Position numbers and translations under genes: made by a program. 64,000 nucleotides of DNA. It comes from Anaerolineales bacterium (lineage in GTDB: Bacteria > Chloroflexota > Anaerolineae > Anaerolineales > Villigracilaceae). Where the stretch lies: contig JAFGMV010000095.1 in NCBI GenBank assembly GCA_016927315.1, positions 24,976 to 88,975 on the forward strand. The letters run 5' to 3'. The number at the start of each line of letters is the position of its first letter. Within the stretch, counting starts at the first letter, position 1. A model generated the notes under the pieces. The model did not search any database. It was not told the origin of the DNA and saw only the letters and a list, made by a program, of their open reading frames with translations. Below are positions 44,309 through 51,977 of the stretch, piece by piece.

Positions 44309-45430
44309 ATGGCCCGGAAAAGCAGCCGTACTTCCCCGCTTGTTTTGGGTTTATTGATTCTGATGGCTGGCTTACTGTGCGCGGCGTCGGTATACCTTCC
44401 TTACCGGGCCAGGGTGATTTTTGGCCCTCCCGCCGTGACAGTGGGACCGGTCGGTCTTGTCAAAACATCGGCAAAGCTGCTCTTGTATAAGGGAATGTTG
44501 ATCGAACCACTAGACCCGAATGGGACACAGCAGACCTTTGTTGTGGCTGCCGGGGAATCTGTTGTTTCGGTTGCAGAACGCCTGGAACAGGCGGGGTTGG
44601 TCCGCAGCGCGGATGGTTTCATTACCTTTATGGTCTACTCGGGCCTGGATACCAGTGTCCAGGCTGGAGAATTCACCCTCAGTCCGGCGATGTCCAGCAT
44701 TATGATCGCCTTTGAACTGCAGGACGCCTCTTCCGGCGATGTCTCGTTTGTGATCCTGCCAGGCTGGCGTATGGAGGAAATTGCTGCTTCCCTACCGACT
44801 TCAGGGTTATCTTTTTCGCAGGATGAATTCCTGGCGGCAGCCAGGTCCCGTCCGGTAGAACTGCAGGATTGGCCCGGGGTGAGCAGTGCAGAAGGTTTCC
44901 TTTTCCCCGGCGCTTATTTGCTCCCGCGCACCATCACTGTCCATGAATTGATCAGCCAATTGGTCCGTACCTTCAACTTCAATCTTACGGCAGAAATGCG
45001 GCAGGGTTTTTCCAACCAGGGCCTGAATGTCTACCAGGCGGTGATCCTGGCCTCCATTATCCAGCGAGAGGCCGTGGAAGCGGAAGAACAACCATGGATC
45101 GCTTCTGTCTTCCTGAACCGGATGCGGGCCGGTATGCGACTGGGAACCGATCCTACCGTCCAATATGCCCTTGGTTATAATGCAAACCAGTCAACCTGGT
45201 GGACGAACCCGCTCTCGCTCCAGGATCTTGAATTTGAGTCTCCCTACAATACTTACCTCTATGCCGGGCTGCCTCCCGGACCGATTTCAAACCCCGGTTT
45301 GAGCGCGCTGCAGGCAGTAGCTTTCCCCGAAGAGACAACTTATTATTACTTCCGGGCCCGTTGTGACGGGACAGGCCTGCACGCCTTTGCAGAGACATTC
45401 GAGCAGCATATCCAAAACGCCTGCCGGTAA
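44309..45430 (+). CDS. mltG: endolytic murein transglycosylase MltG (YceG-like)
   Basis: The 373-residue protein has an N-terminal membrane anchor (about residues 12-32), a LysM-like region (SVVSVAERLEQAGLVRS) and the YceG catalytic domain. Landmarks there are ASIIQREAV with the catalytic Glu and LGTDPTVQYALG. MltG cuts nascent glycan strands near the membrane and ends their elongation. The ATG at 44309 is chosen because it follows AGGG by 8 nt; a TTG at 44282 would overlap ruvX. Confidence 0.93.
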   Translation: MARKSSRTSPLVLGLLILMAGLLCAASVYLPYRARVIFGPPAVTVGPVGLVKTSAKLLLYKGMLIEPLDPNGTQQTFVVAAGESVVSVAERLEQAGLVRSADGFITFMVYSGLDTSVQAGEFTLSPAMSSIMIAFELQDASSGDVSFVILPGWRMEEIAASLPTSGLSFSQDEFLAAARSRPVELQDWPGVSSAEGFLFPGAYLLPRTITVHELISQLVRTFNFNLTAEMRQGFSNQGLNVYQAVILASIIQREAVEAEEQPWIASVFLNRMRAGMRLGTDPTVQYALGYNANQSTWWTNPLSLQDLEFESPYNTYLYAGLPPGPISNPGLSALQAVAFPEETTYYYFRARCDGTGLHAFAETFEQHIQNACR

Positions 45431-45843
45431 TGGATGTTTCTCTTTTGGGGGGTTACGATACTGCAAGCAACAGCTTGAAGGCTGTTGCTTGCAGTATAAG
45501 AGGGGTGAAGACAAATCATCCAGTGACCATGCGATATGCAGTCTTCCGGGGAATTTGTCTGCACCTATAAACACCAGATGTGATAGCAAAGTTGCGTTTT
45601 TATCCTTCCCAACCCCGGGCAGGTCGGTTGGTGTTCGCGGATGAGTTTCAAGGCAGCTTGTTCAGCCGGGTCGTCCCTGGTTATGGTGAGTGCAAAGATG
45701 GGGATGAAGTCATATAATTCTGCCAGACTGCTTCCATCTGCAACCGCTTTGGGACCTGACCGGCGCTTCCGGGTTGTCTGTTTAGTCGGTGGAGAGGACC
45801 GGCAGCGCTGGCCCCAGGATGTAGACCAGAATTGCGGCAGGTT
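45431..45843. other. intergenic region between mltG and the PD40 gene
   Basis: A 17-bp perfect hairpin (45458-45497) dominates. The rest shows no gene with a start codon. On the minus strand, one frame from about 45780 down to a stop at 45565 stays open and reads like protein (AELYDFIPIFALTITRDDP) but lacks a start; it may be a fragment. Confidence 0.4.
45458..45497. terminator. 17-bp perfect hairpin downstream of mltG
   Basis: ATACTGCAAGCAACAGC (45458-45474), loop TTGAAG, GCTGTTGCTTGCAGTAT (45481-45497). The stem has no mismatch. No T run follows on either strand, so factor-dependent termination, mRNA 3' protection or a repeat relic are all possible. Confidence 0.5.
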
Positions 45844-46803
45844 TCATTGGAACTTTCGATAGGCCACATAGATATCGGCTTCCAGCATGCGATCCTCTTT
45901 ATAGAAGTGATGGGTGAAATAGAGATTGCCCCGGTTGTCCATCGAGGCTTCACCCGCAAAGGGAGCAAACATCTTCTCTGGCTGGCCCCACTGGCTGTCA
46001 ACCATTGTCGAACGCCATAACTCCGGGGCGCCCGCCGCCCTGGTGAACCAGAGTTCATTCCCATCCGGTGAGATGAACGGCCAGCCGTCGGCGCCGGCTG
46101 AGTTGACGATTTCAAGATTGTCCGGCGCCTGCCAGGCGCCCGCTCTCCATTTCGAGCGCCAGATATCATAACCGCCCTGCCCACCGGGTCGAGAAGAATG
46201 GAAGTAGAGTTCGTTTCCATCCGGGGTGATGTGCAGTTCACCGACTTCGTATTCGGGATCGAACCCGGCTTCCTGCCAGTTGCTCCAGTTTCCGTCCTGG
46301 CGCTCGGCTGTGAACCATTGGACGCCGCTGTACCCCTCGCGGGCCGAGCAGAACCACATTTTATTACCGAGGACGAATTCACAACCATCCAGGGCCAGTT
46401 TACCGGGATCCTGGAGGGATATTCTCTGCGGGTCACTCCAGGCGCCGTTGGTACGATAGGCGGCATAAATCCCGGTGACGCCATCGGTCAGCTGTTCCTC
46501 TGGCGGGATACGCGGGTCGGGGGTGAACCACAGGTAAAGTGTGCTGCCATCCGGGGTAATGAATGCCGAATCTTCAGCCCCGGCCGTGTTGATCGGATAG
46601 GGAAGCGGAACCGGGTCTTCATATTCTTCTGTGTATGACTGCGGCGGGTAGGGATCACGATCCGGGGTTATCTTGACCACATTGTCTGGGAGGCTGTCTG
46701 CCCGGGACAGGACCGGTGCGGGTGTGCCCGGGCTGGTATTCACCAGGCTGCAGGCCAGACCGGCAATCAGCAGGCCAACGAGGAAGAACGCGATCCTCCT
46801 CAT
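45844..46803 (-). CDS. PD40 beta-propeller lipoprotein
   Basis: The 319-residue protein has a lipoprotein signal ending AGLAC (Cys about residue 18) and repeats of the TolB/PD40 type: AFITPDGSTLYLWF, HITPDGNELYFHSSRPGGQGGYD, PFISPDGNELWFTR. It should form a surface beta-propeller. A ligand is unknown. The start at 46803 overlaps the glycosidase gene end by 4 nt and yields the signal peptide directly. It is the last gene of the ECF sigma-linked group. Confidence 0.85.
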   Translation of the reverse strand: MRRIAFFLVGLLIAGLACSLVNTSPGTPAPVLSRADSLPDNVVKITPDRDPYPPQSYTEEYEDPVPLPYPINTAGAEDSAFITPDGSTLYLWFTPDPRIPPEEQLTDGVTGIYAAYRTNGAWSDPQRISLQDPGKLALDGCEFVLGNKMWFCSAREGYSGVQWFTAERQDGNWSNWQEAGFDPEYEVGELHITPDGNELYFHSSRPGGQGGYDIWRSKWRAGAWQAPDNLEIVNSAGADGWPFISPDGNELWFTRAAGAPELWRSTMVDSQWGQPEKMFAPFAGEASMDNRGNLYFTHHFYKEDRMLEADIYVAYRKFQ

Positions 46804-48329
46804 TGGTAGTAATCCTGTGCCTGGCGGGTCCAGGTCTCCCAGGCGGGTTTCGGGGAACCGTCGGCATTGCGCAGTCCGAAATAGCACAGGAAGGTCACAA
46901 AAGCCTCCATTTCTGCGGGGTCTGGCTCGCTGCCCGGCTCGAAGAACGTCAGCGCCTGTTGGGCGCAAAAATCCCTGTTCGAATCGTGCAGGTCAAACCA
47001 GCTCAGGAACAGGATCTGTTCCCGGCGTTCAGTCAGGGCTGAGAATACCTGGCGGACGTATTCAGCCTGGTCTGCCTCCGTCCCGTCCAGAACTTTCGCG
47101 GTGCTCCATCCGGTCTCGACGATGGCAATGGGAGTCCCGTCAGAGATGGTGATCATACGGTCCAGGTAGTCGCCAATCAGTCCCGGTTCGCGGGTGAAGT
47201 GGAAGCCCTGATCATACAGGTACAGTGTGTAGGCGATGTAATCTCCCCGATTGAGCAGCGGGATGATGTCCAGGCTTTCCAGTGTTTCGGCGTCATGAAA
47301 GGCGAAGACCATGCCTACCGGGAGGTGGGGATTGTTTTCATGGACGGCGGCCCGCACCCGGTCGAAGGTTGCCGCGTAGGCATCGATCTCATCCCGGTGG
47401 GCGTAAAAATAATCATTAACTTCGTTCCCGACTGCCAGGTAGTGGATGCGGTCGGCGTAACGGTCGGAGAAAGCAACCAGGAATTTCTCCAAGCGTCCTG
47501 CCAGGACCGGATCATCGAAGGCGCGTTCTTCCAGGTCGGGGGGAACGCGGCCGCGCACCGTGGTGTGGATGAGATTGATAACGACTGAGATCTGCAGTCC
47601 TTCCAGGAGGTTCGCTTCGAAGATGTAGTCGGGGGTGGTCCAATCGTAACTGTCAGGTTCTTTTTCGATCTCTCCCCATTGAACGTAATAGTGTGAAACC
47701 TGAACCCCACTGCTGCGGGCCAGCGCCAGAGCCTGCTGGTAATCACCAAGATCGAACTGGTTGGCCGGGTTGGCCTTGGGTAGGACGACCATTCCCAGGG
47801 CGCCTTTGGAGAGGTACGGGGTTGAGTCTGCTCTGGTGCAGATGGCTGAGTTAAGCGTCTTTTCAAAAAGGGCATTGTAGGCGTTGAATTCAGTTTCGGC
47901 GGCCATGGCTGTTATCTCATAGGTGACCGCGTTGCAGTAAATGAACAGGCTTTGGAAGTGCAGACTGGCCCGGTTCTCATTCACACTCATCTGCAAGCCG
48001 GTGTGTGCAGTCCCGGGCTGTTCTGAGAGCAGGGTTGCTTCGGGATTCTCTTCGATCCACAGCCGGACGTTTTCAGAGACCAGGCGCGGGATCATTGGCC
48101 AGGGTTTAACCCAGATGGCGGCGCGCCCGTCACTGATCGAGTAAATGACCTGCTCGTCTGAGGAGCGGGATGTTTCCCAGGCGGGGAGCTGCACAGAGAG
48201 GGCTCCTACGTTGAATTCGACTTTTCCGGGAGGGAGCGCTTGTGCCTGTGTAGAGAGCGCTTCAGGCGGTTGTCCGCAGGAAATGGCTGTTGCTGCAATC
48301 ACGCCAAAAACGAGCAGGATACGTTTCAT
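46800..48329 (-). CDS. clan GH-A glycoside hydrolase-like lipoprotein
   Basis: The 509-residue protein has a lipobox (ATAISC) and an N-terminal domain of about 150 residues of no clear family. A TIM-barrel part follows, with clan GH-A landmarks: HYYVQWGEIEKEPDSYDW, acid/base Glu in AVGNEVNDYF, nucleophile Glu in AIVETGWS. These resemble GH5/GH39/GH53-like endo-glycosidases. It is probably an outer-surface polysaccharide-degrading enzyme; the substrate is unknown. Coupled by a 4-nt overlap to the PD40 gene. Confidence 0.82.
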   Translation of the reverse strand: MKRILLVFGVIAATAISCGQPPEALSTQAQALPPGKVEFNVGALSVQLPAWETSRSSDEQVIYSISDGRAAIWVKPWPMIPRLVSENVRLWIEENPEATLLSEQPGTAHTGLQMSVNENRASLHFQSLFIYCNAVTYEITAMAAETEFNAYNALFEKTLNSAICTRADSTPYLSKGALGMVVLPKANPANQFDLGDYQQALALARSSGVQVSHYYVQWGEIEKEPDSYDWTTPDYIFEANLLEGLQISVVINLIHTTVRGRVPPDLEERAFDDPVLAGRLEKFLVAFSDRYADRIHYLAVGNEVNDYFYAHRDEIDAYAATFDRVRAAVHENNPHLPVGMVFAFHDAETLESLDIIPLLNRGDYIAYTLYLYDQGFHFTREPGLIGDYLDRMITISDGTPIAIVETGWSTAKVLDGTEADQAEYVRQVFSALTERREQILFLSWFDLHDSNRDFCAQQALTFFEPGSEPDPAEMEAFVTFLCYFGLRNADGSPKPAWETWTRQAQDYYQ

Positions 48330-48375
48330 AATAAGGTCTGTCTGGTCTTTCAGGTCGTAAAAAGCCAGGGTCGGG

Positions 48376-48888
48376 TCAGGCGTTATCCGGGGAGATCCGT
48401 TCTTTAGGTCTGCGCTGGAGCATGGTTTGGATTGCGGCGCCAAGCCCGGCTGAAAGGATCAGCGGAGTGAACAGAAACCAGCCAATGAACGGCGCCAGCC
48501 CGACCAGGATCAGCAGCAGCCCGCCCCTGCGTTGAGCCTGGAGCGGAGGTTTGCCGGTTTCCATGCGCTGTCCGACCAGGCTGGTTAGTGCGCATAGTCC
48601 AATAAAGAGCAGGCCGACCAGGCCGACCAGGATCAGCAGGGCGCCCGCCGCGGCCAGGCTGCTCACCACGGGGCCGGTTTGTTCTGTCAGCCAGATCAAT
48701 ACCAGGATGATGGCTGAAAAAAAGATCAGGTTGACCAGGCCCAACAGGAATGAGCGTGCGAGCGAAGCTTCCAGGGTCTGGCGCACCCGGGTGATCTGAT
48801 CCGGGAACAACAGGGTGATGGCCTCCAACGCTGCCAGCAGGGTGACGGCGCTGAAAATGACCAGTAAGATCAAGCCGAGTAATTCCAT
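48376..48888 (-). CDS. four-helix membrane protein linked to the ECF operon
   Basis: The 170-residue protein has four long hydrophobic segments (about 1-25, 48-65, 78-105, 123-150) and a basic tail with RRPKERIS. GGAG upstream of the ATG supports the start. No family is recognised. It lies between the anti-sigma gene (70 nt away) and the glycosidase lipoprotein gene (46 nt away). It may be a membrane partner of the sigma-controlled surface function. Confidence 0.65.
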   Translation of the reverse strand: MELLGLILLVIFSAVTLLAALEAITLLFPDQITRVRQTLEASLARSFLLGLVNLIFFSAIILVLIWLTEQTGPVVSSLAAAGALLILVGLVGLLFIGLCALTSLVGQRMETGKPPLQAQRRGGLLLILVGLAPFIGWFLFTPLILSAGLGAAIQTMLQRRPKERISPDNA

Positions 48889-48958
48889 AGGGAACTCCTT
48901 TCAATAGAAGTAAGTAGTTTTTCAACCGGGGAGGGTACAGCCCTCAGACGGAGCGATT

Positions 48959-49540
48959 TCATGATGATTTCTCGTGACGGGTATTCCCTGAAGCAGGCGG
49001 GGTTTTGTTGAGCAGCAGTAAATTCCCGACAACCCACAGTGCGGCGGTGCTGGCTAGGATCAGGGAGATTGAACTGCTGTCCAATCCGGTCTGCAGCCAG
49101 GGCGCCGGCAGGGTCGGGAATTCAACAGACGGCAGTTGGATTCTGCTGGCCAGCAGCCAGGCCTGCAGCAGGAAGGTTTGTATATCCGGGAGCTTGCCCG
49201 GTGCGTTGTGCCAGAATCCACCCAGGTTCAGGTTGTCGGGTATGTTGTGTGCCAGCAAGACCAGGATTGTCAGGGCAGTTCCGGCTTGCCCCAGCAGGAG
49301 CAGTTTCCCAAACGAGAAAGCTGGCTGCGGCCTGAGTCTGGCCAGGATACCCGGGGCCAGGTCCCTGGTCAGGGGCTCCTCCGGGAGCGCGGCCAGTTCT
49401 TCAAACAGCCTCTGCAGGCCCTGCATCCGCGCCGTGCACACCCGGCAGGACTGCAGGTGCCGGTCGATGCTCCCGGCGGCTGCCTGGTCGAGCGCCTGGT
49501 CGAGATATTCATTCAACAGTTCTTCTGTGATATGGTTCAT
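48959..49540 (-). CDS. zinc-finger (zf-HC2) anti-sigma factor
   Basis: The 193-residue protein has the zf-HC2/ZAS motif at the N-terminus: IDRHLQSCRVCTARM (HxxxCxxC), preceded by the short helix LLNEYLDQALDQ. One or two membrane helices lie further on (about 82-100 and 162-180). Such proteins hold the cognate ECF sigma at the membrane and release it on a signal. It overlaps the sigma gene by 4 nt (ATGA), the classic pair arrangement. Confidence 0.9.
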   Translation of the reverse strand: MNHITEELLNEYLDQALDQAAAGSIDRHLQSCRVCTARMQGLQRLFEELAALPEEPLTRDLAPGILARLRPQPAFSFGKLLLLGQAGTALTILVLLAHNIPDNLNLGGFWHNAPGKLPDIQTFLLQAWLLASRIQLPSVEFPTLPAPWLQTGLDSSSISLILASTAALWVVGNLLLLNKTPPASGNTRHEKSS

Positions 49541-50094
49541 ACGCTTTTCCCTGTATTCAATTCTTGAAGGGCTGCGGCCAACAGCTTGCGGGCCCGGAAC
49601 AGGTCGGATTTGATATCGCTGAGCGGCCGGTTGAGGACCCGGGCGATTTCATGATAGCGCAGTTCCTGGAAGTGGCGCAGTTCGATCACAGCCCGGTAGC
49701 GCGGCGGGAGCTTCAATATCTCCAGGTGGATGCGCTCACGGCGCAACCGCTGGCTGGCCTGGGTCTCGGGGCCGGGCGCAGGGTCGGGATATGGCAGTGT
49801 GTCTTCCTCCAGCGGCTGTTCCTCGGGTATCCGTTTCAAGCGGTCGAAGCAGACGTTCACAGCGATTTGTTTCAACCACGGGACAATGGGGCGCGTCCGG
49901 TCGAAATTCTTGATGAACCGGAAGGCGCGCAGGAAGGTATCCTGGGCAGCATCTTCAGCATCTTCCCGGATGCCAAGCATTCGCCAGGCGACATTGAAAA
50001 CTACTGCCTGGTACCGGTGAATGAATTCGGTGTATGCTTGCTGGTCTTTCAGGAGGATCTGATTAACCAGTTCGACCTCATTGTTCGTCTGCAT
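49537..50094 (-). CDS. ECF-type RNA polymerase sigma factor
   Basis: The 185-residue protein has region 2 (AYTEFIHRYQAVVFNVAWRM, DAEDAAQDTFLRAFRFI) and region 4 (LPPRYRAVIELRHFQELRYHEIARVLNRP) without region 3, typical of ECF sigmas. It is coupled to an anti-sigma gene. The membrane protein, glycosidase and PD40 genes downstream are likely regulon members, as a run of same-strand genes with short gaps. Confidence 0.95.
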   Translation of the reverse strand: MQTNNEVELVNQILLKDQQAYTEFIHRYQAVVFNVAWRMLGIREDAEDAAQDTFLRAFRFIKNFDRTRPIVPWLKQIAVNVCFDRLKRIPEEQPLEEDTLPYPDPAPGPETQASQRLRRERIHLEILKLPPRYRAVIELRHFQELRYHEIARVLNRPLSDIKSDLFRARKLLAAALQELNTGKSV

Positions 50095-50100
50095 TCTATT

Positions 50101-50132
50101 ATTAAATACTGTGCCTGTCTGGAAAAAGTTGC
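50101..50132 (-). promoter_or_regulatory. candidate ECF autoregulatory promoter
   Basis: On the minus strand GCAACTTTTT (50123-50132) resembles the -35 of many ECF sigma promoters (AAC core plus T run). TATTTAAT (50101-50108) lies 14 nt downstream. The sigma gene starts just beyond, at 50094. Sigma specificity is inferred from the sigma being next to it. Confidence 0.35.
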
Positions 50133-50134
50133 AA

Positions 50135-50163
50135 AACGAGCCACCCTGAGTGGGTGGCTCGTT
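50135..50163 (-). terminator. terminator of the 473-residue membrane protein gene
   Basis: ACGAGCCACCC (50135-50145) pairs with GGGTGGCTCGT around a short loop. On the minus strand the stem is followed by TTTT and lies 12 nt beyond the stop at 50176. A strong rho-independent terminator. Confidence 0.85.
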
Positions 50164-50175
50164 GTTATTCGCTGG

Positions 50176-51597
50176 TTAGCTTTCAGCAGTTTGGGCTTTT
50201 TTTCTGAACCCGGACACGATCCAGAGCGCCAGCCCGGTCGACAGCAGCAGGATGGACCCCAACAGGATATTCCCGACCAGCTTGCCTGAAATTGAGGTGA
50301 GAATATCCAGCATCAGCTGCAGCAGCCCGGTGCTCAGAGAGGCGGGGATCTCCTGGCTGAGTATGACCGGCCAGAAGTCCGGGATTGAGACAGAGAAGAG
50401 GATGGCCAGCACCAGGTTGGTCAGCCCGGCGAAGAAAACCGGGACCCCCCACCACCGCAGCCAATCACGCAGGCTGCGGATAGCCAGCAGGGTGATGAGC
50501 AGCATCAGGCCGAGCGGGATCAGCGGGCTGAGCAGCAGGGCATAGCGCAGCTGGTGGATCCCGGAAACGGCGTCTGCGGTCTGCGGATCATCCTCCATGC
50601 CTTCGATGTCCAGGGTTGTTATCAGCGGGGTTTGGGCGGGAATGGCTTCCGCCAGCATGTTCAGCTGTGCCTGCAGGTCTGGGGACATTTTGATCAGGAT
50701 ATCTTCGCCCGGCTTGCAAATCACGGTTGCGTCAGCTTCCCCGCGCAGGCTGGCCTGCAGCGTTTCTGATTCGGCCTCAGTGCAGGCAGGCTTGGAGCGC
50801 AGCAGGTTGATGGTCGCCCGCAGGCCGGGTTCCCCGGAGATATTTCTTTTCAATTCAACCAGCGAGATGGATATCTCTTTTGATTCCCCGCCAAGGAACG
50901 CCAAGGTGTCGTCGACGACTTTGTTTGCAATCACCTGCATGGCTTCTGGCGGCAGGAGGGCGCCAATGATCATCTCCCAATCGGTGACTTTGAGGCTGTC
51001 TACAAACGTCGGCGGCCTGCCGATGTGTTCCAGGTCCTCGCCGTTGAATTCAAAGCAATCGATCAGCTCCCAGGCTTCGACGGCAGACACCCGTCTTTGG
51101 CGGCTGCGGAGTTGTTCGTAAGCATCCAGCCCGATTGAGTCGGAGACACATACCCGAACGTTCTCCGGCGCCTGCGCCAGGGCATTGGTCTGGTTGAATT
51201 TTTCTACCAGGTGGGGAGGCGCCAGGTCGTAATACTCATCCAGGCAGGGGTCGAGCGCTTCGTAGTCTTCCGCGGTCAGGGGATCCAGGCCGGAAGCGAG
51301 TTGGGCATGGCGTTCTTCCCCGAGCGCATCCAGGTAGCAGCGCTGGATCTCGGGCGGCAGACCCTCGCACAACAGCGGGTTGTTCTCACAGGGATTTGTA
51401 TCCAGGGTGAAGACGATCTGTTCGGCCAGGACCCGCGGCAGGCGTTTATAGACCTGCTGTTCTGTCAGGGCGCTTTTGTACGTGTCTGCAGCGAACAGGC
51501 TCAGATCGATGTTATAGAGGATATTGGCGGCGGCAGCTGTAACCACAAAGAGTATTGCGATGATGGCGGCAAGAAATTTGGCAAATCCGCGGCGCAT
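50176..51597 (-). CDS. large membrane protein with periplasmic domain
   Basis: The 473-residue protein has an N-terminal membrane helix (about 8-27), a long extracytoplasmic domain (about 30-350) with Cys pairs (NPCENNPLLCEG, DPCLDEYYD, KPACTEAES), then three helices in the last 130 residues. The extracytoplasmic domain is rich in Glu and Asp. I recognise no family. It lies just upstream of an ECF sigma operon but has its own terminator. The paired Cys suggest disulfides outside the membrane. Confidence 0.7.
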   Translation of the reverse strand: MRRGFAKFLAAIIAILFVVTAAAANILYNIDLSLFAADTYKSALTEQQVYKRLPRVLAEQIVFTLDTNPCENNPLLCEGLPPEIQRCYLDALGEERHAQLASGLDPLTAEDYEALDPCLDEYYDLAPPHLVEKFNQTNALAQAPENVRVCVSDSIGLDAYEQLRSRQRRVSAVEAWELIDCFEFNGEDLEHIGRPPTFVDSLKVTDWEMIIGALLPPEAMQVIANKVVDDTLAFLGGESKEISISLVELKRNISGEPGLRATINLLRSKPACTEAESETLQASLRGEADATVICKPGEDILIKMSPDLQAQLNMLAEAIPAQTPLITTLDIEGMEDDPQTADAVSGIHQLRYALLLSPLIPLGLMLLITLLAIRSLRDWLRWWGVPVFFAGLTNLVLAILFSVSIPDFWPVILSQEIPASLSTGLLQLMLDILTSISGKLVGNILLGSILLLSTGLALWIVSGFRKKAQTAES

Positions 51598-51826
51598 TGG
51601 CAGCTCCTTAGAAAAGGTGTGAACGCCCTAAGTATACAGGATTATTGGCTGGATGCAATGGAGAAGTATCGATGGTTGTTCCTCGCTCTTGGTTTTCCCT
51701 CTCCCGGCTCCCTTCGGGAATGCTTCGCGAGGAGAGGGGTGAGAGCATGTGCTCTATCCTTTACCTGACCCCGCAGCATGGGAATGGGGAATTGTAGAAA
51801 AACCAGTGCAGAAAACGCGCCATTTA

Positions 51827-51914
51827 TCGCCCACCTGTGCAGCATAAGTCGCCGATCCGCGCACCATGAGCCGCCCACTCAGCCATTAAAAGTCGCCCAC
51901 TTATTCCTCGTCAG
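51827..51914. repeat. four 22-nt degenerate tandem units
   Basis: Units start at 51827, 51849, 51871 and 51893, each 22 nt. The first eight bases are TCGCCCAC, TCGCCGAT, CCGCCCAC and TCGCCCAC, and all end in AG. The centres differ. The last unit's first 8 bases form the left arm of the terminator hairpin. Confidence 0.55.
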
Positions 51915-51923
51915 TGGGCGACT
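51891..51923. terminator. terminator of the mtaD-CYTH gene, possibly bidirectional
   Basis: AGTCGCCCAC (51891-51900) pairs with GTGGGCGACT (51914-51923). On the minus strand a TTTT run follows the stem, and on the plus strand CATTTTAAATTT follows. The minus direction serves the gene whose stop is at 51978. Confidence 0.65.
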
Positions 51924-51977
51924 CATTTTAAATTTATAAGGCTGATTTATAAGGCTGATTTCGGCGAGCGATTGGTA

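Larger units (their letters stand above)
51598..51977. other. intergenic region with repeats
   Basis: No gene seen. It holds an inverted repeat GGCTCCCTTCGGGAATGC-type patch (about 51705-51725), a run of four 22-nt units (51827-51914), a terminator hairpin (51891-51923) and a 13-bp tandem duplication TTTATAAGGCTGA (51933-51945 and 51946-51958). Confidence 0.5.

Noticed and set aside
45565..45780. Small minus-strand gene before the PD40 gene
   Set aside because: The frame reads protein-like but has no start codon or ribosome site, so it is mentioned only as a possible fragment.
51827..51958. CRISPR array
   Set aside because: The units are 22 nt and degenerate with no uniform spacers, and there are no cas genes in the window.
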